A stretch of DNA of 64,000 nt from NCBI RefSeq assembly GCF_025685655.1, contig NZ_JAGSYG010000009.1, positions 124,001-188,000 on the forward strand, read 5' to 3'. Below the pieces are notes generated by a model. It ran no database searches. It was not told where the DNA came from and saw only the letters and a program-made list of their open reading frames with translations. The DNA is from Acidicapsa ligni. GTDB lineage: Bacteria; Acidobacteriota; Terriglobia; Terriglobales; Acidobacteriaceae. The position numbers and the translations under genes were made by a program. Positions 1 to 8,038 of this stretch are shown here, piece after piece; positions within the stretch are counted from its first letter, which is position 1, and each line of letters starts with the position of its first letter.

Positions 1-546
1 ACGCTGATTCGCGATTACCTGCTCTTCCAACTGGCGCAGGCCGGTGGGTCGTTGGACGTCTTTGAAGCCTCTGCCGTAGGCGAAGCTGAATTGCTGGAAG
101 AAGGGCTCAAACGCTCTCCCGCCCACGCAAATGCCTTGTCCGGCGATGGTTGGACACCGCTGCACCTGGCCGCCGCTTTCGGTACTCCGGAAACCGTCCA
201 GGTATTGCTGGCCAACGGAGCGTCCGTTGCCACCGTCTCGAAGAACGCACAGAAAAATCAGCCACTCCACGCAGCCCTGGCCCTCGGTCGCAATGCCGAA
301 ACCGTCCGCCTTCTACTCGAAGCTGGTGCCGATCCAAATGCCACGCAGACCGGCGGCTACACCGCGCTGTTCTCCGCCGCCGGCGCAAATCGCACCGACC
401 TCGTCGAACTTCTTACCGCCCACGGAGCGGACCCGTCCATTCGCAACGACTTCGGTCAATCCCCAGCCGAACTGGCCCGCGAACGCGGCTACAGCGAGTT
501 GGCCGACCGTCTAAGCATTGTGACTGCCGCTACGAAACCTTCGTAA
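1..546 (+). CDS. Ankyrin-repeat protein, 5' end outside window
   Basis: The frame is open from base 1, so the true start lies upstream; a TTG at 52 is an internal codon at best. About four ankyrin repeats are visible, with the hallmarks GWTPLHLAAAFG, QPLHAALALG, GYTALFSAAG and GADPSIRNDFGQSPAELA. Such helix-turn-helix repeats normally bind other proteins. No signal peptide or membrane segment is visible in the part present, so a cytoplasmic location is likely. The stop at 544-546 overlaps the 3' end of the convergent gene at 530-1045 by 17 bases. The binding partner cannot be inferred. Confidence 0.85.
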   Translation, partial: TLIRDYLLFQLAQAGGSLDVFEASAVGEAELLEEGLKRSPAHANALSGDGWTPLHLAAAFGTPETVQVLLANGASVATVSKNAQKNQPLHAALALGRNAETVRLLLEAGADPNATQTGGYTALFSAAGANRTDLVELLTAHGADPSIRNDFGQSPAELARERGYSELADRLSIVTAATKPS

Positions 547-1045
547 ACAACAGTTTCTGGTGAGTGATCGAGGCATCGGGATTGGTGATGGTGTAAACCC
601 ACACCCCATCCGTCCCTTTTGCCGACCGCGTAAAGCTGCCCTTGGTGATCGTGCCGTCGGGATCTTTCTGTGTCTCGATCAGGATTCCATTTTCAACCGA
701 GTAGGCGTACGTAGACGCGCTCCCACTCAACTGATGCGGCTGTCCGTCCGCAGGAGCCTTGTAGCCATAGGTTCCCTGCGAACCGCTGTCGTAGGTCACA
801 GTCGCGGTGAACTCGATCAGTTCCGGCGTAGCGCTGGTGAACTTGATGGTCATGTCTCTCAGCTTGGCGCCGTCGCCAAAATCGCTCTTGGCCGCGTTCA
901 GCTTCCATTCGCCAAGTACGGGAAATTGCTGCGTGGTCGCACTCGCTGGCGCGGCTTGAACAGCCTGTCCATTAAGAACCTGAGGCATGGCAGCTGACAG
1001 GTGAGTGGCCAGGACCACGCAACTGCATAAAACAATCTTTCTCAT
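530..1045 (-). CDS. Secreted lipocalin-like hypothetical protein
   Basis: A 171-residue protein when started at the ATG at 1045, which gives a good signal peptide (MRKIVLCSCVVLATHLSAAM); a longer frame to 1111 lacks this. The mature part opens with LGEWKLNAAKSDFGDG, a W-K-L-N-x2-K-S motif that I recognise from many small secreted beta-rich acidobacterial proteins of unknown function. The rest is rich in T, S, Y and G with alternating hydrophobic residues, consistent with a beta barrel. No catalytic motif is visible. It converges on the ankyrin gene with a 17-base overlap. Function unknown. Confidence 0.75.
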   Translation of the reverse strand: MRKIVLCSCVVLATHLSAAMPQVLNGQAVQAAPASATTQQFPVLGEWKLNAAKSDFGDGAKLRDMTIKFTSATPELIEFTATVTYDSGSQGTYGYKAPADGQPHQLSGSASTYAYSVENGILIETQKDPDGTITKGSFTRSAKGTDGVWVYTITNPDASITHQKLLFTKVS

Positions 1046-1202
1046 GGGGTGACTCCGGAGAGCAACTATAGTCCAATCCGAGCCACTCTGCCGAGAGGAT
1101 TTTTCAAGCATGTCTGCAATTTTTCAATAGCTGATCGGAACCGCCCTTAAACCGCCTATAGGAATGATTGTCCGTTCCTGTTTTTAAATTCATTTACAAA
1201 AA

Positions 1203-1376
1203 CTATACGTCCGTCTCGATAAGCTGCTCCAGAGAAGGCTTGTGCTTGCTCTCGCGGCCCTCCGGTTTGGGCTTATCGTCGAGCACTCGCCCTGGCTTCG
1301 GCTGGCCCACCTGTTCGCGTGCGTTTGCCTTTACAGCCTTGGTTACGGAGAACTTCTCGGTTTTTCGTTTCGTCAT
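1203..1376 (-). CDS. Small basic conserved-type protein, 57 aa
   Basis: An ATG at 1376 opens a 57-residue frame beginning MTKRKTEKFSVTKAVKANAR and ending LEQLIETDV. It is very rich in K, E, P and R, with no hydrophobic segment, so it is probably a soluble, largely disordered protein. The reading comes from the nucleotide sequence itself because the frame is shorter than usual gene-calling limits. Support is the clean start and stop, biased codon use with strong third-position preference, and placement divergent from the zinc-ribbon gene at 1421. There is no strong ribosome-binding site. Function unknown; nucleic-acid binding is possible from charge alone. Confidence 0.55.
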   Translation of the reverse strand: MTKRKTEKFSVTKAVKANAREQVGQPKPGRVLDDKPKPEGRESKHKPSLEQLIETDV

Positions 1377-1420
1377 GACAATGTGAGTATGGAATACTTT
1401 TGAGCGGAACGATAGCTGGA

Positions 1421-1705
1421 ATGGAGTTGGAAATGGAAGAACGCGAATTTTTTACTGAAACCAACGAGCAACGGACCCATACGCTCGTCTGTCCTCACTG
1501 CGGTCAACCAAGCGACCATAAGATCAACTGGGTCGTCCGGCGCAAACGCGCGCAGTTGCCGCGCAATGCAGATGAACGTGACCGGGCAAAATTCGCCAAA
1601 GCACAACCCTACATGGTGCGTAAAGACGATCAGGTCATGTGCGGTAATATTCGCTGCCGCAAGCGCTTTGAAATCACGTCGCTACAGACGCTCGCCTTTT
1701 TATAG
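1421..1705 (+). CDS. Small zinc-ribbon protein
   Basis: About 94 residues (ATG at 1421; an in-frame ATG at 1433 has the better TGGAG ribosome site, and a TTG at 1400 is also open). Four cysteines form two knuckles, CPHCG near the N terminus and CGNIRCRKRFE near the C terminus, typical of a zinc ribbon in which two CxxC-type pairs bind one Zn2+ (the second pair is CxxxxC). The middle is strongly basic (VVRRKRAQLPRNADERDR). This suggests a cytosolic nucleic-acid or protein-binding adaptor; no enzyme motif is present. It is divergent from the 57-residue gene at 1203-1376, so the two may share a promoter region of about 45 bases. Confidence 0.65.
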   Translation: MELEMEEREFFTETNEQRTHTLVCPHCGQPSDHKINWVVRRKRAQLPRNADERDRAKFAKAQPYMVRKDDQVMCGNIRCRKRFEITSLQTLAFL

Positions 1706-1853
1706 ATCGCGAACAGCCCGTTTTGGGATCAGGTTATGAGACAGGTGCGGGGAGAACAGACAACTTTCAGCCGAAGGAGTTGCAACCAGCCCCCGCACCC
1801 CGTTTACAATCACAGTGCAATTACGAACGAACTATTTAGGAGAGATATCGTCC

Positions 1854-2132
1854 ATGGCCAATATGCTGCTGCCCCTGGAAGAACGCAACCTGACCCCCGA
1901 CCAGGTCGAAGCGTTGGATAAGCGCCGTGACCTGGGGCTGACGCTCCAGGTAGTCGCAGGACAATTTTCCGTGGTCTGTGTCCTGCTTCTTTTGTGGGTT
2001 GGCCAGGATCTGACGTACTCTCCGGGCTGGGCGCACCCGATGGCTTTCTACATGGCGATTGCGCTGGGTATCGTCTTTGTCTGCGGACTTACCGGCACAC
2101 TCATGCGCCGTGGCGTTCCCCAGCTCGACTAG
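1854..2132 (+). CDS. Small two-TM membrane protein
   Basis: A 92-residue protein from the ATG at 1854; AGGAG at 1838-1842 lies 11 bases upstream, a slightly long spacing. A charged N-terminal 30 residues (LPLEERNLTPDQVEALDKRRDLG) precede two hydrophobic segments, VVAGQFSVVCVLLLLWVG and MAFYMAIALGIVFVCGLTGT, separated by a short loop with aromatic residues. The C terminus is short and basic. An inner-membrane hairpin with both ends in the cytoplasm is likely. No known domain is recognised; it may be an accessory or assembly factor. It precedes moaA by about 100 bases on the same strand. Confidence 0.65.
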   Translation: MANMLLPLEERNLTPDQVEALDKRRDLGLTLQVVAGQFSVVCVLLLLWVGQDLTYSPGWAHPMAFYMAIALGIVFVCGLTGTLMRRGVPQLD

Positions 2133-2151
2133 TCCTCGAACTGAATTCAAA

Positions 2152-2200
2152 ACACGCCTGGGATTGCTGTGCCGTAGTCACGCCCAGTCCCAGGGGGTGT
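2152..2200 (+). promoter_or_regulatory. Structured hairpin between membrane protein and moaA
   Basis: ACAC (2152-2155) plus CCTGGGA (2157-2163) pair with TCCCAGG (2188-2194) plus GTGT (2197-2200), giving an 11-pair interrupted stem 38 bases before the moaA start. No T-tract follows, so it is either a weak terminator for the gene before it or a 5' leader element of moaA. I could not match it to the known molybdenum-cofactor riboswitch. Confidence 0.35.
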
Positions 2201-2238
2201 AGCAGCGCTGTCGCCAATGCGATAGCCTGATAACAGCA

Positions 2239-3318
2239 ATGGCAACCGTTCCCGAGATCGTTCCCCAAAACATCCCCGGAAATCTTCCGCACGCAACAAG
2301 CGCGTCTTCCGCATCCTCGTCGATCGGCCGGCTTCTGGACGGCCACGGCCGCACCATTACCGACCTCCGCGTCTCCATCACTGATCGCTGCAACTACAAA
2401 TGTGTCTACTGCCGCACCGGCGAAGTGGGCGCGCAATACGCTGAGCTCTCGACCGAAGAATATCTGCGGCTGATCCGCAACTTCGTCTCCCTCGGCATTG
2501 AAAAAGTGCGACTCACCGGCGGCGAACCCCTGCTGCGACGCGACCTCACCGAGATGGTGCGCGAACTGGCTACGTGGCGAACTCCCACTGGTCAGCCGCT
2601 CGACATTGCAATCACCACCAACGGCCACCTGCTTGAAAAACTAGCCGCGCCCCTCAAAGCTGCCGGCCTCAGCCGCGTCACTGTCAGCATGGACGCAGTC
2701 GAACAAGCCACATTCGAGCGGGTGACGCGCGTTCCCGGAAGTTTCCCCGCCGTCGTGCGCGGCATTCGCGCAGCACAAAACGCTGGCCTCGGCCCCGTCA
2801 AGATCAACTGCGTTCTACTGCGCGGCTTCAACGATGACCAGGTAGAAGGCTTCGGCCGGTTCGCTCGTGAACAGAACGTCATCGTCCGCTTTATCGAGTT
2901 CATGCCTCTCGAAGAGGGCCGCCTGTGGAGCCCTGAAATGGTCATCCCACTCACCGAAATCGTTGCGCGTCTCAACACCGTATTCCCGCTGCAAAGATTA
3001 GCCGCCAACGCGCCCAGCGAAACAGCAAGGCGCTTTGGATTCACCGACGGCATCGGCGAAATCGGCATTATCGCTCCAGTCACGCAGGCTTTCTGCGGAG
3101 CGTGCAGCCGCATCCGCCTCACCTCCGACGGTAAGATACGCACTTGCCTCTTCTCGCAAGAGGATCACGATCTTTATGGCCAAATGCGCGCCGGTGCATC
3201 CGATTTAAACCTGCAAGAATATATTCTTCGTATAGTTCAAAAGAAGGAAGCGCGACATCACATAGGGGAACCCGGTTTCCTCAAGCCATCCAGATCGATG
3301 GTTCACATAGGCGGCTAG
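2239..3318 (+). CDS. moaA: GTP 3',8-cyclase MoaA
   Basis: A 359-residue radical-SAM enzyme that starts molybdenum-cofactor synthesis by converting GTP to 3',8-cyclo-7,8-dihydro-GTP. The N-terminal 4Fe-4S motif is CNYKCVYC (Cys51, 55, 58); the SAM-binding GGEP is at about 94-97. The second, MoaA-specific cluster is visible as FCGACSRIRLTSDGKIRTC near the C terminus. The protein ends in Gly-Gly, the dipeptide tail that the family needs for activity. There is a roughly 30-residue Ser/Ala-rich N-terminal extension. The next gene is unrelated, so other moa genes must be elsewhere. Confidence 0.97.
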   Translation: MATVPEIVPQNIPGNLPHATSASSASSSIGRLLDGHGRTITDLRVSITDRCNYKCVYCRTGEVGAQYAELSTEEYLRLIRNFVSLGIEKVRLTGGEPLLRRDLTEMVRELATWRTPTGQPLDIAITTNGHLLEKLAAPLKAAGLSRVTVSMDAVEQATFERVTRVPGSFPAVVRGIRAAQNAGLGPVKINCVLLRGFNDDQVEGFGRFAREQNVIVRFIEFMPLEEGRLWSPEMVIPLTEIVARLNTVFPLQRLAANAPSETARRFGFTDGIGEIGIIAPVTQAFCGACSRIRLTSDGKIRTCLFSQEDHDLYGQMRAGASDLNLQEYILRIVQKKEARHHIGEPGFLKPSRSMVHIGG

Positions 3319-3402
3319 CTTGCCAATGCGGATGCAAGTTCGCATTCCTGAAGACAAACCTGGCAATGCGATAGCTTTCTCAATCCTTGCCTCAGAAAAT
3401 AG

Positions 3403-4458
3403 TTGGACTACGAGAAAGATCAGCCTATCCAGCCCATGCCAAATGAGAATGAAAATCGAGGCCCGCTGAAAGATCTACTGGTCTTTCACGAACTGGCGCG
3501 TGCCCTCACCTCAAGCCTCGACCTGAACGCTATTCCATACACCATGCTCGAATACATGGAACGCTTCATCGACGCTGAGCTGTGGGCGCTCCTGATGGTA
3601 GACCACGAGCGCCAGGAACTCTACTACGTTACCGCCGCCGGAGATAAACTATCCGGACTACGCGACCTTCGCGTCAAAATCGGCGAAGGCCTTGCCGGTT
3701 GGGTCGCGGAGCACGGCGAGACCCTCATCATTCCTGAAGCCGCCTCGGATCAACGCCTCACCGCAGTATCCCAAAGCCATACATTTTCTGTGCATTCAGC
3801 TATTGGCATGCCTATCCGCGGACGCAAAGGAACCCACGGCGTACTCGAAATCTTTAACCCCAATCTGGACGAAAACTCCGACTACACCATAGCCTTCCTG
3901 CATATCCTGGTGGACTACGCCGCCATCGCTATCGAAAACGCGCAGGAAGTAGCCCGCGCACAGCTCCTCACCATCACTGACGATGTAACCGGCCTCTTCA
4001 ATGCGCGCCATCTCTACGAAGCATTGGAATCGGAGCTTGCTACCAGCAAACGCGAATCGAGCAGCCTGAGCCTGATGTTCCTCGACCTTGATCGCTTCAA
4101 GATGATCAATGACAACTACGGACACCTGGTGGGCAGCAACCTGCTGGGGCGTGTAGGGAAACGTTTGCGAGAACTTTGCCGCATCAACGATATCTGCTTC
4201 CGCTATGGCGGAGACGAATTCGTAGTCCTGATGCCCGACACTTCAAAAAACGAAGCAGCAAGACTCGCAAAGGATGTCCACGCAAGCCTGTCCAATAGCC
4301 TGTTCGTAATCAAAGAAGGACTCGAACTCAACATCGGCTCCAGCATCGGCGTAGCCACCTATCCAAACGATGGCAAAACCAGCCACGAGATCCTGGGCAC
4401 AGCAGACAAGCGAATGTACTCGGTAAAAAGCAGCGGCCGCGGCCGCGTCATGGTCTAA
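3403..4458 (+). CDS. GAF-GGDEF diguanylate cyclase
   Basis: A 351-residue cytosolic signalling protein (TTG at 3403; an ATG at 3436 is an alternative start). Residues about 25-185 form a GAF sensor domain; about 190-350 are a GGDEF domain with DDVTGLFNARHL at its start and the active-site motif YGGDEF. An inhibitory-site RxxD (RIND) sits the standard five residues before GGDEF, so product feedback by cyclic di-GMP is expected. It should make cyclic di-GMP from two GTP. The GAF ligand is unknown. No membrane segment is present. Confidence 0.93.
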   Translation: MDYEKDQPIQPMPNENENRGPLKDLLVFHELARALTSSLDLNAIPYTMLEYMERFIDAELWALLMVDHERQELYYVTAAGDKLSGLRDLRVKIGEGLAGWVAEHGETLIIPEAASDQRLTAVSQSHTFSVHSAIGMPIRGRKGTHGVLEIFNPNLDENSDYTIAFLHILVDYAAIAIENAQEVARAQLLTITDDVTGLFNARHLYEALESELATSKRESSSLSLMFLDLDRFKMINDNYGHLVGSNLLGRVGKRLRELCRINDICFRYGGDEFVVLMPDTSKNEAARLAKDVHASLSNSLFVIKEGLELNIGSSIGVATYPNDGKTSHEILGTADKRMYSVKSSGRGRVMV

Positions 4459-4501
4459 ACGTTGTAGCCTTCTGCAAAATTGCGATGAAAGCTTGCATGG
4501 A

Positions 4502-7186
4502 CTACTCCGTTCGCAGCGCCTTCATTGGATCGATGGACGCGGCGCGACGGGCAGGCAGCCACGCTGCCACTGCGGATACCACACAGAGAAAAAGAGCTGC
4601 CGCCGCATAAACGAGCGGATCCTTAGCGCTGCCGCCCATAAGGCTGGCGTGTGTGCCCATGCCGGAATTTGTAAAGGACACACCTGCCAGGGTACGCGCT
4701 AACGCCAGAGCCAGCGCTGCTCCGGCAGCGAGACCCATCGCGGTAAGCGCGAGCCCATGACCTATCACCATGCGCAGTACGCTCGCGGGCTGCGCTCCCA
4801 AAGCCATGCGCACGCCGATCTCATGAGTTCGCTGCACTACCGAGTAGGCCATGACGCTATAGAGCCCTATCGTTGCCAGCAGAAGAGCCACCACGCCAAG
4901 CACTGTCATCAGGCTCGCTGCTACCTTCTGCGGATAAAGCGACGCCCCAATGAATTCCTTGAGCGGAGCAGCATCGAACACCGTTACATTGGGGTCGATA
5001 GCACGCGCCTGCGTGCGAAGCGTCGAGAGCATGTCGTCCGGATCGCCTGCGCTGCGTATATAGAAAGCGAGGTTCATATCCTCGCGATATATCTGCCGGA
5101 ACGGCACATAGAAATAGGGAGTCGCGGGCTCGCCAAGGTAGTGATACTTGCTGTCCGCCACCACACCAACGACGCGAAACCAATCTCCCCATCCGTGAAT
5201 TTTGTGCCCGATTGGGTCGCGATCCGCAAAGAAATGGCGCGCAAAGGACTGGTTCACGATCATGACTGGTTCGGTAGAGTTCTCATTGTCCTCGTCGGTG
5301 AAGTTGCGCCCTTCGAGAATTGGAATATGCATCAACGGTAGATAGCCGGGCGAGACAACATTGCGAAAGATGTTCATGTTTTCGTTCGGGCGCGGTGCGT
5401 AGCCGTCAATGCGAAGTTCTTCCCACCAGCTCGGTTCAAAGCCCAGCGGCACGCCATCCGAATAGGCCACGTCGGTGACTCCAGGCGTGCTTCCCATGCG
5501 CTCGGCAAGCCTGCGACAGAACTCCTTGCGCTGAGCAAGGCTGTAACCGTTCGTGGAGAGATAGAACTGACTTAGCAATACATGATTCGGGTCGAAGCCT
5601 GGCTCGATGCGCAGAGTTTGCTGGAAGCCGCGTGCAAAGAGGCCTGCGCCCACCAGTGCGACCAGAGCCAGTGCCACTTCGGAAGCAACCAGCGCTGAGC
5701 GTAGCCGGTTGCGGCTGCGGCCTGCCCCTCCATTACGGCCATTCGCATTGAGCTGGGAGTTCAGTTGCAGCTGGCCTACCTGCAATGCGGGAGCGATGCC
5801 TGCCGCTAGTGCTGCCAGCACACAGACTCCTGCGGTGAAAGCCAGAACGGCGAAATTCGGCCGTTGGTCCATCGATACCAGCAGTTGCAAGTTGCCGGGC
5901 GGCATGAGGTATTTGAGTGCGTGGCTCAGCCACGGCGTCAGAGCAAGTCCCAGGACGGCGCCGCTTCCGGTGAGCAACAGGCACTCAGTCAACACTTGCC
6001 GCGCAAGCCGTACACGTCCAGCACCCAGAGCGATTCGTGCGCTGAACTCCTTCTCTCGCACGGTGGCGCGTGCCAGCAGAAGATTGGCGACGTTGGCACA
6101 CACAATCAGCAGCACCAGTACGCATACGCCCATGAGGATACGCAGTGGCCCAACCAGCAGGCCCTGCGGCCCATGCGGCGACTTCCACAGCGGCAGCAGG
6201 GTTGCGCTCATGCCCTCGCTCACGTCGGCATTCGCCACTGCCATGCGATCGGCCAGCACTTTGAGCTCCTGCCGTGCCTGGTCAAAAGTCACACCTGGCT
6301 TTAGCCGCGCGATGCCCAGCATGTTGCGGTTATGACGGTCACGCAGCATCCACTCCTTCACGCCATTGAGCACGGGCTGCTGCATATAGGGAATCCATAG
6401 ATCAAACGCGGTGACAGGAATCGATCCGTGGAAGGCTGGCTCCACGACACCCACAATCGTCAGCTCATGCTGGTTTATGCGGATCGTCCTGCCCACAACC
6501 GATGGGTCGGCTCCGTAATGGGAGCGCCAGTAACGATCGCTCATAACAGCGATGGGAAACTTGCCCGGTGTATCGCTGAATTCGGCGGGGAGAAACAGCC
6601 GTCCAATCTCGGGCCTCACGCCCAGCACACTAAAAAAGTTGCCGCTGACCATCTCACCCCATACCCGCTCGGCGTGATCTTCCTTACCCACGCTAAAAGC
6701 CGCTATGTGCGTGACAGCAATTCCATCGAAAAGCTTGAGATGATCGCGGAAATCCTGATAGTCAGGATAGGAATTTGGCACCCAGCTTCCATTGGACATA
6801 ACGGTCTCAACCGTCACCAGGCGGTTCGGGTCTGCAACTCCACCAAGCGGTTGCAGGAGTACGGCGTTGATCCACGTAAAAGCCGTGGTGCTGGCTCCGA
6901 TACCGATAGCCAGGGTGAGCACCGTTACCGCTGTGAAGGCACGATTCCGCATCATCATCCGGAGGCCGAAGCGCACATCCTGGAGCAGGTGTTCCAGCCA
7001 CATTGCGCGGCCTCGCAGATTGAAGCGCTCCTGCGCCGCCACGGTATTTCCAAAGGCAACCCGCGCCAATCTCTCCGCCTCTCGCGTGTTCACACCTGAG
7101 GCCTCCAGGTCATCCGCTTCAAGTTGAAGATGAGCACGGATTTCTTCCGCGAAGTCTTTTGGGTCACGCCGCCGTCGCCAGATCAT
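4502..7186 (-). CDS. ADOP-family duplicated FtsX/MacB permease
   Basis: An 894-residue membrane protein. The N-terminal 80 residues are the permease-prefix domain (DPKDFAEEIRAHLQLEADDLEASG). Two copies of a MacB-type periplasmic domain plus FtsX transmembrane unit follow: a membrane helix at about 80-105, three helices at about 330-460, a helix near 500, and three more at about 760-880, ending in the usual RAASIDPMKALRTE. No ATPase gene is adjacent, which is normal for these orphan permeases. Its ATG follows directly on the stop codon of the PadR gene, whose last codons hold the ribosome site GAGGAGG. Substrate unknown; a role in efflux or lipoprotein/peptide handling is inference from the MacB family. 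Confidence 0.93.
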   Translation of the reverse strand: MIWRRRRDPKDFAEEIRAHLQLEADDLEASGVNTREAERLARVAFGNTVAAQERFNLRGRAMWLEHLLQDVRFGLRMMMRNRAFTAVTVLTLAIGIGASTTAFTWINAVLLQPLGGVADPNRLVTVETVMSNGSWVPNSYPDYQDFRDHLKLFDGIAVTHIAAFSVGKEDHAERVWGEMVSGNFFSVLGVRPEIGRLFLPAEFSDTPGKFPIAVMSDRYWRSHYGADPSVVGRTIRINQHELTIVGVVEPAFHGSIPVTAFDLWIPYMQQPVLNGVKEWMLRDRHNRNMLGIARLKPGVTFDQARQELKVLADRMAVANADVSEGMSATLLPLWKSPHGPQGLLVGPLRILMGVCVLVLLIVCANVANLLLARATVREKEFSARIALGAGRVRLARQVLTECLLLTGSGAVLGLALTPWLSHALKYLMPPGNLQLLVSMDQRPNFAVLAFTAGVCVLAALAAGIAPALQVGQLQLNSQLNANGRNGGAGRSRNRLRSALVASEVALALVALVGAGLFARGFQQTLRIEPGFDPNHVLLSQFYLSTNGYSLAQRKEFCRRLAERMGSTPGVTDVAYSDGVPLGFEPSWWEELRIDGYAPRPNENMNIFRNVVSPGYLPLMHIPILEGRNFTDEDNENSTEPVMIVNQSFARHFFADRDPIGHKIHGWGDWFRVVGVVADSKYHYLGEPATPYFYVPFRQIYREDMNLAFYIRSAGDPDDMLSTLRTQARAIDPNVTVFDAAPLKEFIGASLYPQKVAASLMTVLGVVALLLATIGLYSVMAYSVVQRTHEIGVRMALGAQPASVLRMVIGHGLALTAMGLAAGAALALALARTLAGVSFTNSGMGTHASLMGGSAKDPLVYAAAALFLCVVSAVAAWLPARRAASIDPMKALRTE

Positions 7187-7546
7187 TCAGACCTCCTCGT
7201 TCACCGGCGAGAGAATCAACTCCATCGCCCTGGTCAATCGATTCCACCATGTAGTTTTTGCGATGAGCTGGGCGCGGCCACGCTCTGTCAGCAAGTAAAA
7301 CCTCGCCTTGCGATTGTTCTCCGAGACTCCCCATTTCGCACAAATCAAACCGCTGTCTTCAAGCCGCTGAAGTGCCAGGTAGAGCGAGCCGTGATCCACA
7401 AAAAATACTTCTTCCGACTGGCGTTGAATAGCCTTGGCAATTCCCTGGCCGTGGCAGGTGCCAAGCAGCAGCACTCTCAGAATCAGCAGATCGAGAGTGC
7501 CTTGCAGCAGCGTGATGCGCTCGTTATCGTCCTTTGGGGTCGGCAT
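7187..7546 (-). CDS. PadR-family transcriptional regulator
   Basis: A 119-residue winged-helix repressor. The N-terminal helix contains LLQGTLDLLILRVLLLG and the wing contains DHGSLYLALQRLEDSGLICAKWGVSENNRKARFYLLTERG, the core PadR pattern. It dimerises through its C-terminal helix. It is translationally coupled to the ADOP permease after it (stop and start adjacent), so it probably represses its own operon. The promoter read at 7555-7583 puts transcription start at or within two bases of the ATG, so the mRNA may be leaderless. Ligand unknown. Confidence 0.92.
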   Translation of the reverse strand: MPTPKDDNERITLLQGTLDLLILRVLLLGTCHGQGIAKAIQRQSEEVFFVDHGSLYLALQRLEDSGLICAKWGVSENNRKARFYLLTERGRAQLIAKTTWWNRLTRAMELILSPVNEEV

Positions 7547-7554
7547 ACGACCTG

Positions 7555-7583
7555 AGTATCCTACCGTTTGGGTCGGATGTCAA
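7555..7583 (-). promoter_or_regulatory. Sigma70-like promoter for PadR-ADOP operon, probably leaderless
   Basis: On the minus strand TTGACA (7583-7578) is separated by 17 bases from GATACT (7560-7555). The ATG of the PadR gene begins eight bases past the -10 box, which is where transcription normally starts. No ribosome-binding site fits between them. Confidence 0.5.
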
Positions 7584-7641
7584 CCCAAGTCGCCAACTTC
7601 CCTCGAAAAGTTAAATGGCAGAGATTCCAGATCCGCTCCCC

Positions 7642-7671
7642 TTGACAACTAGGGTTGGTCGCACCTACGCT
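7642..7671 (+). promoter_or_regulatory. Sigma70-like promoter for second PadR-ADOP operon
   Basis: TTGACA (7642-7647), an 18-base spacer and TACGCT (7666-7671). The PadR start at 7704 is preceded by a good ribosome site (AGGGGA, about seven bases away). CTAGGG occurs both just after the -35 box and in the leader, and could be part of a PadR operator. Confidence 0.5.
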
Positions 7672-7703
7672 GATCTTGCCCTCGACATCTAGGGGAACAG
7701 CCT

Positions 7704-8030
7704 ATGGCAAAAAACGATCTTCAAGGCGCACTCGATCTTCTGATTCTTAAGAGCCTTTCCCAACTCGGCTCGATGCACGGCTTTGGCATCATCCTCCACA
7801 TCGAGCGAGTCTCCGATGAGCTGCTTAACGTGGAAGAAGGTTCGCTCTATCCCGCGCTGCACCGCATGGAGCAAAGTGGATGGGTGCGTTCGGAGTGGGC
7901 TATGACCGAGAGCAGCCGCAAAGCCAAGTTCTACACCGTGACTGCGGCAGGCGAAAAGCAACTCGCAGCGAGAGAGAAGAACTGGGAGCAGGTAGTCAAA
8001 GGTGTTCAGGCAATTCTGCGCTTCGCGTGA
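7704..8030 (+). CDS. PadR-family transcriptional regulator
   Basis: A 108-residue winged-helix protein: MAKNDLQGALDLLILKSL opens the domain, and the wing reads NVEEGSLYPALHRMEQSGWVRSEWAMTESSRKAKFYTVTAAG. It is paired with the ADOP permease that starts nine bases downstream and is divergent from a second PadR-ADOP pair; the two PadR proteins are similar in layout but not identical, which suggests an old duplication of the unit or separate recruitment. Probable role: ligand-responsive repressor of its own operon. Confidence 0.93.
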   Translation: MAKNDLQGALDLLILKSLSQLGSMHGFGIILHIERVSDELLNVEEGSLYPALHRMEQSGWVRSEWAMTESSRKAKFYTVTAAGEKQLAAREKNWEQVVKGVQAILRFA

Positions 8031-8038
8031 GGTGAACT

